Shown: one piece after another, positions 10,075 through 19,576 of the stretch
How the letters are laid out: the number at the start of each line of letters is the position of its first letter
Position numbering within the stretch: position 1 is the stretch's first letter
Assembly (NCBI GenBank): GCA_945860545.1
Contig: CAMAQM010000005.1
Span: 31,447-95,446, forward strand
Direction of reading: 5' to 3'
DNA from: Bifidobacterium breve
GTDB lineage: Bacteria; Actinomycetota; Acidimicrobiia; Acidimicrobiales; Acidimicrobilacustridaceae
DNA length: 64,000 nt
Position numbers and translations under genes: made by a program
The notes under the pieces: model-generated
The model's input: the letters and a program-made list of their open reading frames with translations, nothing else
Told to the model about the DNA's origin: nothing
Database searches by the model: none

Positions 10075-10803
10075 CTAGTTCCTGACGAACAACAACTGGA
10101 ACTCCACGGTGGCGATGTCCGCAACCGACAACACGATCGGTGCCGATGGCGGCACGACGTTGTAGTCCGTGAAGGCGATGTCGAACGCTCCCACCACCAC
10201 GATGGTCCCATCCACAAGTTGGGCCTCGATGGGGACCTGCACCGGCCGGGTGACACCATGAGCGGTGAATTCGCCCTTGACGGTGACCGACACGGGTGAC
10301 CCCGCCGCTGCACCGGGGCCGAGGGTGACCGGTTCGGTCAGCGTGAACGTGGCGGCGGGGAACTGCTGGGTCTCGAGAGCCAGTTGCACCCGGTTGTCGC
10401 GGCGGGCCTCGTCGGTGGTGATCGAGGTCATGTCCACCGTGAACTCCGCTGCGGTCAACTCGTCACCGGCGATGGTGAGCGACCCGGTGACCTCTCCGGT
10501 GCGGCCCACAGCGGTGGTGGACCCGATGTTGGCAAGTTCCTCCTCGACCCGGAACCCGGCGAACGATCCGGTGGCGGACTGGAAGTCGAAGGTGCCCGTC
10601 TCGGTGTCAAGGGTCCAGGCCCCGTCAACCGAACCGGTCCCCGACACCGGGTCCACCGAACCGTTGGCTGCCTCCACCTGTTCGGTTGCCGTGGACAGGT
10701 TGACCTGTTCGGGTGCGTCGTCGCGAAGGAACCACCACAACGCTCCACCGACCACGACGACCGCCACAACAATGACCACGACGACCACGGACTTCTTTGA
10801 CAC
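10075..10803 (-). CDS. YceI-family protein
   Basis: SVDGAWTLDTETGTFDFQ...GSLTIAGDELTAAEFTVDMTSITTDEARRDNRVQ...FTAHGVTRPVQVPIEA, with N-terminal TM. Confidence 0.88.
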   Translation of the reverse strand: MSKKSVVVVVIVVAVVVVGGALWWFLRDDAPEQVNLSTATEQVEAANGSVDPVSGTGSVDGAWTLDTETGTFDFQSATGSFAGFRVEEELANIGSTTAVGRTGEVTGSLTIAGDELTAAEFTVDMTSITTDEARRDNRVQLALETQQFPAATFTLTEPVTLGPGAAAGSPVSVTVKGEFTAHGVTRPVQVPIEAQLVDGTIVVVGAFDIAFTDYNVVPPSAPIVLSVADIATVEFQLLFVRN

Positions 10804-10983
10804 GACCGCACCTCCACCCAGCGGGTCCTCCCCGACTCCGGACCCGCAGGCTACCGGCCAGAACCAACCGACTGCTGCGGCAAGGTGGTTGCCGTCCGTT
10901 GATGACGGCGGCGAGCGTCCCGGGAGGACGTGTCGGGGTTGACCGGTCATCCCCCCTCGCCCGGCTGCGCTACGGTGGGCCGG

Positions 10984-11613
10984 GTGAGCCGGCCTATGAG
11001 CAGCGTGTTCTCGCTGATCGGCTTGCTCCTCGTCGCCGCCCCCTCGGCGGTGGCCGCCCACTGCAGCGGGTATGAACTCGTGAGCCGTTTCGAGTCGGTG
11101 CTGGGCCCGCTTGGTACTGACCCCCACGCTCACCACAGCGTCGGAACCGACGTCCACACCCAGCACCTCCCACTCATCCCGATCACGACCGGGGCGCTCC
11201 TGGTGGGGTCGCTGGCTCTTCTGACGGTCGTGCTCGCCGGACGTCGACTCGGCGGCTTGCCCCGCATTGACCTCACCGAACTCGTAGTCGCCCAGTTCGC
11301 CGTGGTCGCAACCATTGAACTCGGCGGACTAGCCACTGGCATGTCGCCTCGCGCCGCCCTGGTCATCGCCGGCATGCTCCTGCAGGTCCCCGTTGCCATC
11401 GCCATCTTCCACCTCGCACGCCACGTCCGACGTCTCGTGGCCCGCCTCATCGCCGGGCCTCGGCCGGCGCTCACCGCCGAAGCGCCTGAGACCTTCACAC
11501 CCGCACCTCTCACCCCGGTCCGGCGCATCGTCTGGGCCACCCCTGGCACCGTTCGGGGACCTCCTGTCAGCGCAGCCAGCCCAAACCGGCTGCGCACGTG
11601 CGTTGCCGGCTGA
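10984..11613 (+). CDS. His-containing membrane protein of a putative copper operon
   Basis: TM segments; AHCSGYE and DPHAHHSVGTDVHTQHLP; TACGGT 7 nt before GTG; followed by ycnI-like and PCuAC genes. Confidence 0.65.
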   Translation: MSRPMSSVFSLIGLLLVAAPSAVAAHCSGYELVSRFESVLGPLGTDPHAHHSVGTDVHTQHLPLIPITTGALLVGSLALLTVVLAGRRLGGLPRIDLTELVVAQFAVVATIELGGLATGMSPRAALVIAGMLLQVPVAIAIFHLARHVRRLVARLIAGPRPALTAEAPETFTPAPLTPVRRIVWATPGTVRGPPVSAASPNRLRTCVAG

Positions 11614-11647
11614 CCACTGACAACGATCAATCGACAGGAGTTCAATC

Positions 11648-12352
11648 ATGAATCGCAAGACTGTTGCGCGCGCCGCGCTCGGCGCGCTCGTCGCCATGGG
11701 CCTTCTCGCCGTGGCCAACCCCGCTGGGGCCCACACCACCGTGACCCCAAGCGAAGCCTCTGCAGGCGGGTACACCACGGTGTACTTCCAGGTTCCGCAC
11801 GGCTGTGACGGCGAACCCACCAACGTGGTGTCGGTCCAGCTGACCGAGGACATCCAGTCGGTCAAGGCCGAGATGGTTCCGGGGTGGACGGCGACCTACA
11901 CCAAGGCGCCGCTGTCCCAGCCGTTCGAGTCCTACGGCCGACAGATCACCGAGTACGTCTCGGCCATCACCTGGACTGCGGACGGGGCACCACTTCCCGA
12001 CGACCAGTTCATGCGCTTCGGCGTCTCGATGAAGGTGCCGGACGCCCCCGGCGAGCAGTTGCTGCTCCCGTCGGTGCAGACGTGCCCTTCAGGAGCCCAG
12101 GAAGCGTGGATCGACCCCAATCCTGACAGTGAGCACCCCGCTCCTCAACTGACGCTCACCGCAGCGTCGGGCGATGGTCATGGTGGCGGCTCGGGGATGG
12201 CCGATAACGCGTCGACCACTGAGACCGCAGCAGCGACGACGACCTCTGAATCGTCGAGCAGTCCCGCTGCACTCATCGTGGCGATCATCGCCCTGGTCGT
12301 GGCAGCCATTGCCGGAGTGGTGGCAATCGGAAACCGCAAGCAAGCCAGCTGA
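11648..12352 (+). CDS. YcnI-like (DUF1775) copper-associated membrane protein
   Basis: Signal peptide followed by AHTTVTPSEASAGGYTTVYFQVPHGCDGEPTNVVSVQLTEDIQ; C-terminal TM. Confidence 0.9.
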   Translation: MNRKTVARAALGALVAMGLLAVANPAGAHTTVTPSEASAGGYTTVYFQVPHGCDGEPTNVVSVQLTEDIQSVKAEMVPGWTATYTKAPLSQPFESYGRQITEYVSAITWTADGAPLPDDQFMRFGVSMKVPDAPGEQLLLPSVQTCPSGAQEAWIDPNPDSEHPAPQLTLTAASGDGHGGGSGMADNASTTETAAATTTSESSSSPAALIVAIIALVVAAIAGVVAIGNRKQAS

Positions 12353-12372
12353 GAATGGGGAAGGAGACAGCC

Positions 12373-12993
12373 ATGGAAAACCACGAACCCCAATCCCGCT
12401 CACTGCGGACCCGACGAGGCTCCCGCCTCGTAAGTGCCGGAGTGATCGCCGGTGCACTGGTGGTTGGATCGGTGGCCTGCTCAAGCGGTGAGACGGCCAC
12501 CGAGACGAGCACCACGTCGGCTCCTTCGACGACCGCCGCAACCGCGGCGCTCGTCTCGGTGTCGGATCCGTGGGCCCGGCAATCACCGATGATGGCGAGC
12601 ATGGGGGCTGCCTACATGAACCTCGTCGGTGGAGACACCGACGATGCCCTCGTGAGCGCCAGCGTGCCCACCTCGGTGGCTGCGTCGGTGGAACTGCATG
12701 AGACCACCATGTCCGATGAGTCCGCCGGCGACAGTTCGATGGATGACTCCATGGATGACTCGATGGGCGATTCCATGAATGACTCCATGAACGGTGGCGG
12801 CATGATGACCATGAAGCAGGTGACGTCGATCCCGGTACCGGCAGGCCAGACGGTCAAGCTGGAGCCGGGCGGTTACCACGTCATGCTCATCGACCTCGCC
12901 GGTCCACTCACCCCGGGAACCACCCTTGAGCTCACCCTGACCTTCGCCAGCGGTGAAACCCTCACGGTGCCCACCGAGGTACGGGCCGCCTAG
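12373..12993 (+). CDS. PCuAC-family periplasmic copper chaperone
   Basis: DPWARQSPMMASMGAAYMNLVGG...ELHETTM...GGYHVMLIDLAGPLTPGTTLELTLTFASGETLTV; lipobox VACSSGE. Confidence 0.9.
   Translation: MENHEPQSRSLRTRRGSRLVSAGVIAGALVVGSVACSSGETATETSTTSAPSTTAATAALVSVSDPWARQSPMMASMGAAYMNLVGGDTDDALVSASVPTSVAASVELHETTMSDESAGDSSMDDSMDDSMGDSMNDSMNGGGMMTMKQVTSIPVPAGQTVKLEPGGYHVMLIDLAGPLTPGTTLELTLTFASGETLTVPTEVRAA
12730..12816 (+). repeat. Met/Asp-rich tandem repeat inside the PCuAC gene
   Basis: DSSM-DDSM-DDSM-GDSM-NDSM-NGGGMMTM encoded by degenerate 12-bp units (gatgactccatg...). Confidence 0.9.
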
Positions 12994-13003
12994 CCAATAC
13001 CCC

Positions 13004-13049
13004 GTGCGATGCGGCCCCGCTGGCACATGCCGGCGGGGCCGCATCGCAC
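13004..13049. terminator. 17-bp perfect hairpin between convergent genes
   Basis: GTGCGATGCGGCCCCGC ... GCGGGGCCGCATCGCAC, 12-nt loop; no U-tract. Confidence 0.7.
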
Positions 13050-13113
13050 AATCAGGCCGCTCGGTCCCCTGACCATGTCGGTATCCACACGGCCTGAGCG
13101 CGTTGCGATCCTG

Positions 13114-16100
13114 CTACGCGGGGGCGCCCCGACGGCGCGCCGACCACAGGAGAACCACCCCGAGGCCTACGAGTCCCACAGCAAGCCACGCTGGACCGAA
13201 TCCTCCGAGGCCGGTTGCCGGCAGACCCCCCGCACCCGGCTCGTAGCGGTTGGTCACCACCACCCGGGTGGGTCCACTCACCGTGAACGCATCCGGTGTC
13301 TGACCACCGCTGACGACAATCTGTGTCGATACTGCGCCTCGTGCGTCGGGCTCAGTGACCGAACAGGTTGCCCCGACCGGAACCGCCACCTGAACCGACG
13401 CTCCAGCGGAGATCTCGAGGCGGGAGGAAGGATCGCCGGTCATGGCGAAGGGGGCACCACTACCCGAGAGGTTCAGGCGTGACGAGCCGACGGCGCAGTC
13501 GAGATTGATCACGAACGATCCACCGGGCCCGACGCCGTCGAGTTCCTTGGCGACCTCAACCACGGCGAGAGGGAACTCGTTGGTGGCCACCACGTCGACA
13601 GCCGGTTGGTCGACGGCGGGGATGGTTACGGTGCCCACCGCACGGGGCACGTCACCGTCCGCCGAACCGTCGTTGACCTCGGTCACGGTGCACACGGCAC
13701 CGACCGGGATCGGGTTCACGTACCCCACCAGTTGGTCGACGTCGAGCACCAACTCGGGGTACCCGGGCAGGTCATAGCCTGCCAGCGTGCACGTCGTGGC
13801 GAACCTGAACGGTCCTGTCGCCCAACGCACCCCGTCGCCAGCGAGCACCTTGGTGACCCGGATACCGGACTCGTCGGCGCCGGCCCGGCTGCCGCCGGGT
13901 TCGTAGGTGTTCGTGGCGGTGATCGTCACGTCCTGGTCCATAGCGTCGATGGTGACCTTGGCGTTCACCGTGGCGCTCACCGCCACCTCGGTGGCACCCA
14001 CCGTGTCGGTCTCCGTCGCCCAGCACCGCGACCCGAGCGGAACCGTGTCGTCGATGAGCGTCGACTCACCACCGGCGAGCACGACGGTCTCATCGATGAA
14101 CACCTGCGTCCCGTCACCGTTGACGAGGTCTCGTTCGCACTGGACCCGAAGAGTGAAAAGGGCGCCAGCCATTGGTGCCGCTGCGGATCCGTTGAGCACT
14201 TTGGCCACGCTGATCGATCCGGCCGGGTAGTCGTTGGTCACGGTGACCTCAACGGGTCCGGGCGGTTCCGGGTCGTAACTGGGAATGACGAACGATCCCG
14301 CCGGGGAGACGGTGGAGCCTGCGGCGTCGCCGGGGTTGGGCTCGGTGACCGTGCAGAGGTAGCCGGCGGGGATCGGGCTGACCGTGCCGGTCAGGTCGTC
14401 GGGCCACAGGGTGAGCTCTTCGATCACGGGATCGAGCCCACCGAGCGGGTCGGTGCACGCCACCCGAACGAGGTATGGGCCTTGAGCCCACTGTGATGCT
14501 GCCCCGTCGAGTTCCTTGGTGACCAGCACCCCACCGGTGGTGTACGTGTTGGTCACCTCAACCTCAGTGCCAGGAAGGGCCTGGGGGTTGTTGGGGTCGA
14601 ACTCGTCGACGAGCACCGTGACGGTCGTTCCCTCCTCGGTTGGAGCGTTGGAGGGGGCCATGGTCACCTCCATGGCCTCGCGGGTCTCGGTCTCGGTCAC
14701 GTCACAGGTGGTTCCCACCGGCAGGTCACCGATGGTGGCCGACTCGCCGTCGTTGAGTGCCAGCTGTTGGGGGAACCCGGGCAACAGGTCCGACGGCCCG
14801 GGGAACGCACAACTCACATCGAAAAGGTACGGCCCGGGAATCGGCACCGGCTGCACGTCGTCCCACACGACCGCCTTGGACACGGTGAGCGCTCCGGTGT
14901 CGAACTCGTTGATCACCGCCACGGGTGCGGGGTCGTTGGCGTTGATACCGACGACTGCAGCGCTCTCCTCGCCCGCCATGTTCGACTGCCCGCCCTGGGA
15001 GTTCGTCTCCCACACCCGACACGTCGCGGCATCAGGCACCAACGGACCGGTGTAGCTGCCGCCGTCGACGAGGGTGAACGTCCCTGACGCCACCTCGGTC
15101 ACCACCTCGTCGGGGGTGGTGACCTCACAGATGTAGGCCATCTGGAATGGCTCAAGCGGCACTCCCGGGGGGAGTCCTTCGACGGTCTTGTTGGCGACGA
15201 AGGTCCCCAGTGGCATCCCCACGCCGACCTTGAGTGGTTCGGTGGCGGGGAGCACCGTGGTCTGGCCGCCGGGCAGACGGAAACTTGGACGGTAGGCGAA
15301 CGAGTTCCACGCCACAGGCTCACCCAGCGACGACGTGAGGTCGATCGGCGCCCGCATCGACCACACCAGTGAGAACGACTCACCGGGGTCCAACAGGTCG
15401 TTGGCGGGGAACGACATGGTGGTCCGGAACCCGGTGACGCTCGCCCCGAACGGGGCGTTGAACGCCGACGGCGGGCACGTATCCGCCGGCGGTCGGGCCA
15501 GGTTCGCCGTGCAGAAGGCCGAACTGGGGAAACCGGCGGTGGTGTAGCCGGTGGTCACGCCCGGGTAGTCCTCAACGTTGGTGACTCCGCTGAGCATGGT
15601 GGGGCGCTGGTTCCATTGGGTGCCGCGGGCCTGTCCCGACAACAACACCCCGACGTCACCCTGCACCGGGAGTCCATCGACGAGGACGATCTCCGTTGCG
15701 GGGTTGGTGCCGCTGTTCACGCCACGGATCAGGTAGTCGATGGTGCCCCCGGCGGGGACCCGGGCCGTGCACGGGTAACGGGTGTAGACCCGGTCGTCGT
15801 TGACGTAGCGCGGGCAGCTCGGATCGTCGGGGGACACGATCTGGCCTGCAGCGTTGCGCAACCCGAGACCAGGATCGGCGGCAATCCACTTCTCGGCGAT
15901 GAAGTCGTCGCCCGCCAGCGTCGTCACCGTGGTCGCCCCGGTGCAGAACCGGCCCTGGCCGTAGAGGGCATTGTTCACCACCGACGTTCCTGCGCAACCA
16001 AGGTCGGGATCGGAACCGCTGGCGCCGGCGGTGTTGGTCAGGACCTCACCGGCGAGCACCCCAGGGGTCAGCACCACGTTGAACTGCAGTTCGATGCGAC

Positions 16101-19100
16101 CGCCGGGAGGCAAGCTCCAGTTCGGGAACGACCACGACAGACGGCACACCCGGTTCACGTCGGTGCAGCCCGGCACCGGCGGGGACACCGGACTGCCGAC
16201 CTCGGGAGTGAACACCACCGATGACGGTGGGTTCACCCCGGCGGGCAGCACGTAGTTGATCAGGTAGGGCGCGCCCGGGCTGCCCCCGGTGATAGTGGGG
16301 TCGAAGGTCAGCCCGGCGGGGAGTGGATCGACGACGACAGGGTTGGTGACGTTGTCGGTACCGGTGTTGGTGGTGACCAAACTGATGGGTGCGACGTCGC
16401 CGGGACCGATGCGGCTCTCGGGGCCCTTCGACAGCGACAGCGTCGGGGTGCCCTCGGTGACGGTCACGGTGGCTGACGCCGGCGGAATGGCGAACGTCGT
16501 GCCAGAAGGCTGCAACTGGGATTCACCAGCGGCGTCGGAAGTGTTGAGCAAACTCGCCGGGATCGGGGAAGCGGGGTTTGAAGCCAATGTCTGGCGAACC
16601 TTGACACGGAAACACACCGTGGCGTTCGGGCATCCGCCACTCGTCGGGTAGTTCGGTGACGGCAACAACTCGTACCCGTTGTTCGAGTTGGTGAACGTGA
16701 ATCGCAGACCCTTCACTGATGCGGGCAGCACGCCTGACGGCAGGCCTGGGGTGGCCGAGGCGGTGCGGGTGCCGACCACCCAGATCCCGTTGGTGCAGTT
16801 CGCCACCGACGTGCAGGCATCCACCTGCACCCTGTTGGCTCCGACAGGGAAATTCACCCGGATCTGCCCGGAGTAGTCGACAGCGTCGAAGAAGTCCGTG
16901 TCGACGTCGGTGACCACGAGACGCTTGAGGTTCAGGGTGCCCGTGTTGGTGACCCGGTGACGCACGTCCATGATCTGGTCGGCGAGGCCCGGTTTGGGTC
17001 GGACGACCGTGGACGGCACCAGGCTCTTGTTGAACGACCCACCCGAACTCGGAGGGGCCGCCGAGATGGTCGGACCACAGAAGGTCTGTGATGGGGTGTC
17101 GATCCCGACCGCAGCACAGTTTCGGAACGTGGCGGACGGGGACACACCGTCACGGAGACGCACGGAGTACGCCACCCGGAACGTGTCCCCCACCCCGAGG
17201 TTGCCGGTGACACGAACCCGGATCCCGGTGGCTCGGGCCAGGAGCGCCGTGTCGGTGCCGACGTAGGGCACGTAGTCAGCGACCGTGGGGTCGTAGACCT
17301 CGAGATCGCTGGCCGGTGAGGCCGTCACGGCACGCAGGCTGGTGAGTCGCACCACCCCGAACGGGTTGGCTGACGCCGACGGGTCCGGCGGGTCGACGAG
17401 CACCACGTTGGTCACCGGCACGTTGCCCGAGTTGCGGAACGAAAGATTGAAGGTCAGGTCCTGGCCGGGGGTCATGGTTGTGACCCCGTTGGTCGACTTC
17501 GTGCCACTGCCCACCGCAGGGTTCGGAGCGACCACGGCCACCGACGCACAGGCGTCGCTGGTGGCCGACCCGGTGCCGTCCACCTCGGACGACAGCGTCA
17601 CCTCGGCACAGTTGGTCAGTCCCCCATCGGTGACATCCGCCATCGCCGCACCCGGGGCGGTGCCGTGCAACTCGAGGATGCCCGCAGCCCCCGGCGCGAT
17701 GACGGCGGTCTGCCCACCGGACACGCCGGTGAACGTGACGCTGACCGATGCGGCGGCCACCCCGGCGGTACAACCGAGGTCAGCCAGGTTCACGAGGTCG
17801 CCGGACGCCGGGCGGGCAAGGATCTGCGGTGCGGGATCGGCACCGCTGCGGCAGTCCACGGCCACCTCGGCTGAGGTCGCCCCCGCCGGGAAGGTGATGC
17901 GACCCCGGGTGACATCGACCTTGGCGAAGTCGGTCACGGCGCTCGGGCTCGGTTCGCGCAGTCGCATCACCGAAACCGGGAACGCCGAGTCGTTGGTGGC
18001 GGTTATCCGCATCGACACCCCGGAGTCCTGCCCCGCAACCACATTCCCGTCGGCGCGGTAATCGCCGTTGCTGTCAGCGAAGAACGCCTTGTTCGCCGTG
18101 ACCCGAACGTCACCGGGCTGAATGGCGTAGGTGGCACACACGTCGGTGCCCGCCGTGCTCGCCCCACCAACGGCCCGCACCGAAGGGGCAGCGCAGTTCG
18201 TCACCAGCTCGGTGGTGGTGGGTTCGAGCGGCGCTCCGCTGGTCCGATAGGTGGAGCGCAGCACGACGGGGACCCGCACGGCCGACGGCGTGGGGCTGTA
18301 GGGAAGCAGCGCCCCCCCGCTGTCAGTGAACCGGTAGCGGATACCGGTCACGTCGGCGGCGGCGACCCCACCGGGCAACACCAACGCCGGTCCGGCCTGC
18401 GCAAGGGATGCCACCCAGTCCGAGTCGGTGCACGCAGTTCCCACGGGAAGCTGACACGTCTCAACCACGACCCGGTTGGCACCATCGGGGAAGCTGTCCA
18501 CGACCCCGACACCCGTGAGATCGAACCGTTCGAATGTTGCTGCCGTCGTGTCGGCAACTCTGACCTCGTTCACCGGGGACGAACTCGTAGACGTGTTGCG
18601 CACTCCGAGAATGATCTCGCTCGGTGCCGCCGACCCGGCCAGGCCACTGTCGGGCGACCACGACTTGGTGGCCACCGCGTCGTAACGGACCGGGATGACG
18701 GCGGTGACGTCCGCTGTGTCCTGCGCCGGTTCGGCGAGATCGGCGGTGGCGGTTGCCGTGTTGGTGATGACCTGGCCGTCGATGACCGCCGTCTCCGACG
18801 GGAGGCGCATCCCGATGGCGATGGCCTGTGACGACCCGGCGGGGAGACCCACCTGTCCGCCTCCGAGGGGCACCACGAAGGTCACGCGCAACAGCCGGGT
18901 TGCCGGGTTCCAATCCACGGTCCTCTGACTGTTCGAGGTGGGTAGCGACGTCACGTCGAATTCAGCGGGCAGGACATCCTCGACGACGAGGTTGGCGCAC
19001 GGCACCTCAAGTGATGAACACGACACGACCACACGGAATTCGGTCTCCTGGCCGGGAGCGAGAGTGTCGGGGCTGGCCTGCTTGTCGAGACCCACCACCG

Positions 19101-19272
19101 CCGTGCCGTTCGCTGGCGCAACCGTGACCTCGCTGGTTGACGTCGGGTCGTCGGTGGACGCCGCCACCGTCGGCACGGTTGGAAGACCGAGCAGAAGCGT
19201 GGCCACCACCACGAGAGCGGCGGCGAATGATGCGCTACGTCGACGAGGAGCGAGCATGTCGTAAACCTTCAC
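13114..19272 (-). CDS. giant repeat-containing surface protein with DUF11/DUF5979-like domains and LPATG cell-wall sorting signal
   Basis: 2052 aa; N-terminal signal; repeated GxxxVTKxLxG...C...VPVGxxCxVTE modules; C-terminus LPATGLGGFGPAWLAVGLVGLGVVLLWSARRRGAPA. Confidence 0.9.
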   Translation of the reverse strand: MKVYDMLAPRRRSASFAAALVVVATLLLGLPTVPTVAASTDDPTSTSEVTVAPANGTAVVGLDKQASPDTLAPGQETEFRVVVSCSSLEVPCANLVVEDVLPAEFDVTSLPTSNSQRTVDWNPATRLLRVTFVVPLGGGQVGLPAGSSQAIAIGMRLPSETAVIDGQVITNTATATADLAEPAQDTADVTAVIPVRYDAVATKSWSPDSGLAGSAAPSEIILGVRNTSTSSSPVNEVRVADTTAATFERFDLTGVGVVDSFPDGANRVVVETCQLPVGTACTDSDWVASLAQAGPALVLPGGVAAADVTGIRYRFTDSGGALLPYSPTPSAVRVPVVLRSTYRTSGAPLEPTTTELVTNCAAPSVRAVGGASTAGTDVCATYAIQPGDVRVTANKAFFADSNGDYRADGNVVAGQDSGVSMRITATNDSAFPVSVMRLREPSPSAVTDFAKVDVTRGRITFPAGATSAEVAVDCRSGADPAPQILARPASGDLVNLADLGCTAGVAAASVSVTFTGVSGGQTAVIAPGAAGILELHGTAPGAAMADVTDGGLTNCAEVTLSSEVDGTGSATSDACASVAVVAPNPAVGSGTKSTNGVTTMTPGQDLTFNLSFRNSGNVPVTNVVLVDPPDPSASANPFGVVRLTSLRAVTASPASDLEVYDPTVADYVPYVGTDTALLARATGIRVRVTGNLGVGDTFRVAYSVRLRDGVSPSATFRNCAAVGIDTPSQTFCGPTISAAPPSSGGSFNKSLVPSTVVRPKPGLADQIMDVRHRVTNTGTLNLKRLVVTDVDTDFFDAVDYSGQIRVNFPVGANRVQVDACTSVANCTNGIWVVGTRTASATPGLPSGVLPASVKGLRFTFTNSNNGYELLPSPNYPTSGGCPNATVCFRVKVRQTLASNPASPIPASLLNTSDAAGESQLQPSGTTFAIPPASATVTVTEGTPTLSLSKGPESRIGPGDVAPISLVTTNTGTDNVTNPVVVDPLPAGLTFDPTITGGSPGAPYLINYVLPAGVNPPSSVVFTPEVGSPVSPPVPGCTDVNRVCRLSWSFPNWSLPPGGRIELQFNVVLTPGVLAGEVLTNTAGASGSDPDLGCAGTSVVNNALYGQGRFCTGATTVTTLAGDDFIAEKWIAADPGLGLRNAAGQIVSPDDPSCPRYVNDDRVYTRYPCTARVPAGGTIDYLIRGVNSGTNPATEIVLVDGLPVQGDVGVLLSGQARGTQWNQRPTMLSGVTNVEDYPGVTTGYTTAGFPSSAFCTANLARPPADTCPPSAFNAPFGASVTGFRTTMSFPANDLLDPGESFSLVWSMRAPIDLTSSLGEPVAWNSFAYRPSFRLPGGQTTVLPATEPLKVGVGMPLGTFVANKTVEGLPPGVPLEPFQMAYICEVTTPDEVVTEVASGTFTLVDGGSYTGPLVPDAATCRVWETNSQGGQSNMAGEESAAVVGINANDPAPVAVINEFDTGALTVSKAVVWDDVQPVPIPGPYLFDVSCAFPGPSDLLPGFPQQLALNDGESATIGDLPVGTTCDVTETETREAMEVTMAPSNAPTEEGTTVTVLVDEFDPNNPQALPGTEVEVTNTYTTGGVLVTKELDGAASQWAQGPYLVRVACTDPLGGLDPVIEELTLWPDDLTGTVSPIPAGYLCTVTEPNPGDAAGSTVSPAGSFVIPSYDPEPPGPVEVTVTNDYPAGSISVAKVLNGSAAAPMAGALFTLRVQCERDLVNGDGTQVFIDETVVLAGGESTLIDDTVPLGSRCWATETDTVGATEVAVSATVNAKVTIDAMDQDVTITATNTYEPGGSRAGADESGIRVTKVLAGDGVRWATGPFRFATTCTLAGYDLPGYPELVLDVDQLVGYVNPIPVGAVCTVTEVNDGSADGDVPRAVGTVTIPAVDQPAVDVVATNEFPLAVVEVAKELDGVGPGGSFVINLDCAVGSSRLNLSGSGAPFAMTGDPSSRLEISAGASVQVAVPVGATCSVTEPDARGAVSTQIVVSGGQTPDAFTVSGPTRVVVTNRYEPGAGGLPATGLGGFGPAWLAVGLVGLGVVLLWSARRRGAPA

Positions 19273-19353
19273 GTCAGCGGGAGACCGCTGCTGAACATGC
19301 GGACTCGGGGACCGCCAGAGTGTAGGTGGCGGCCCCCGTTGGCGCGAAGCGAG

Positions 19354-19397
19354 GTGGGCCAGGGTGGGATCGAACCACCGACCGAGCGATCATGAGT
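19354..19397 (-). other. truncated duplicate of the 3' half of tRNA-Ile2(CAU)
   Basis: 43/44 nt identical to 20656-20699 (37 identical, one C/T mismatch, 6 identical); carries T-arm and acceptor 3' strand but no 5' half. Confidence 0.9.
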
Positions 19398-19430
19398 GCC
19401 GCAAACCCTGTCCGCCCAGTCCATCAGGTG

Positions 19431-19522
19431 CGGAATCATGCAGTTGTGTGCGGTTCGACCATCCCACCAGTCCGATGATTCCGGCCTGTCCGATGTGTTG
19501 GTGGGATGAGTCTGTGGGATGA
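19431..19522. repeat. cluster of short inverted and direct repeats next to the truncated tRNA
   Basis: IR CGGAATCAT(19431-19439)/ATGATTCCG(19475-19483); IR CATCCCACCA(19460-19469)/TGGTGGGATG(19499-19508); DR GTCCGATG at 19470 and 19488; DR GTGGGATGA at 19501 and 19514. Confidence 0.75.
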
Positions 19523-19576
19523 CGTCTGGGGCAGGAGCACCGGCGATCCGCGGGTCGCGCTTGGTACCGTTCCCCC

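Noticed and set aside
13114-19272. CRISPR or satellite-like repeat array inside the giant gene
   Set aside because: Repeats are protein-level domain repeats about 80-100 aa long with diverged DNA, not short identical direct repeats
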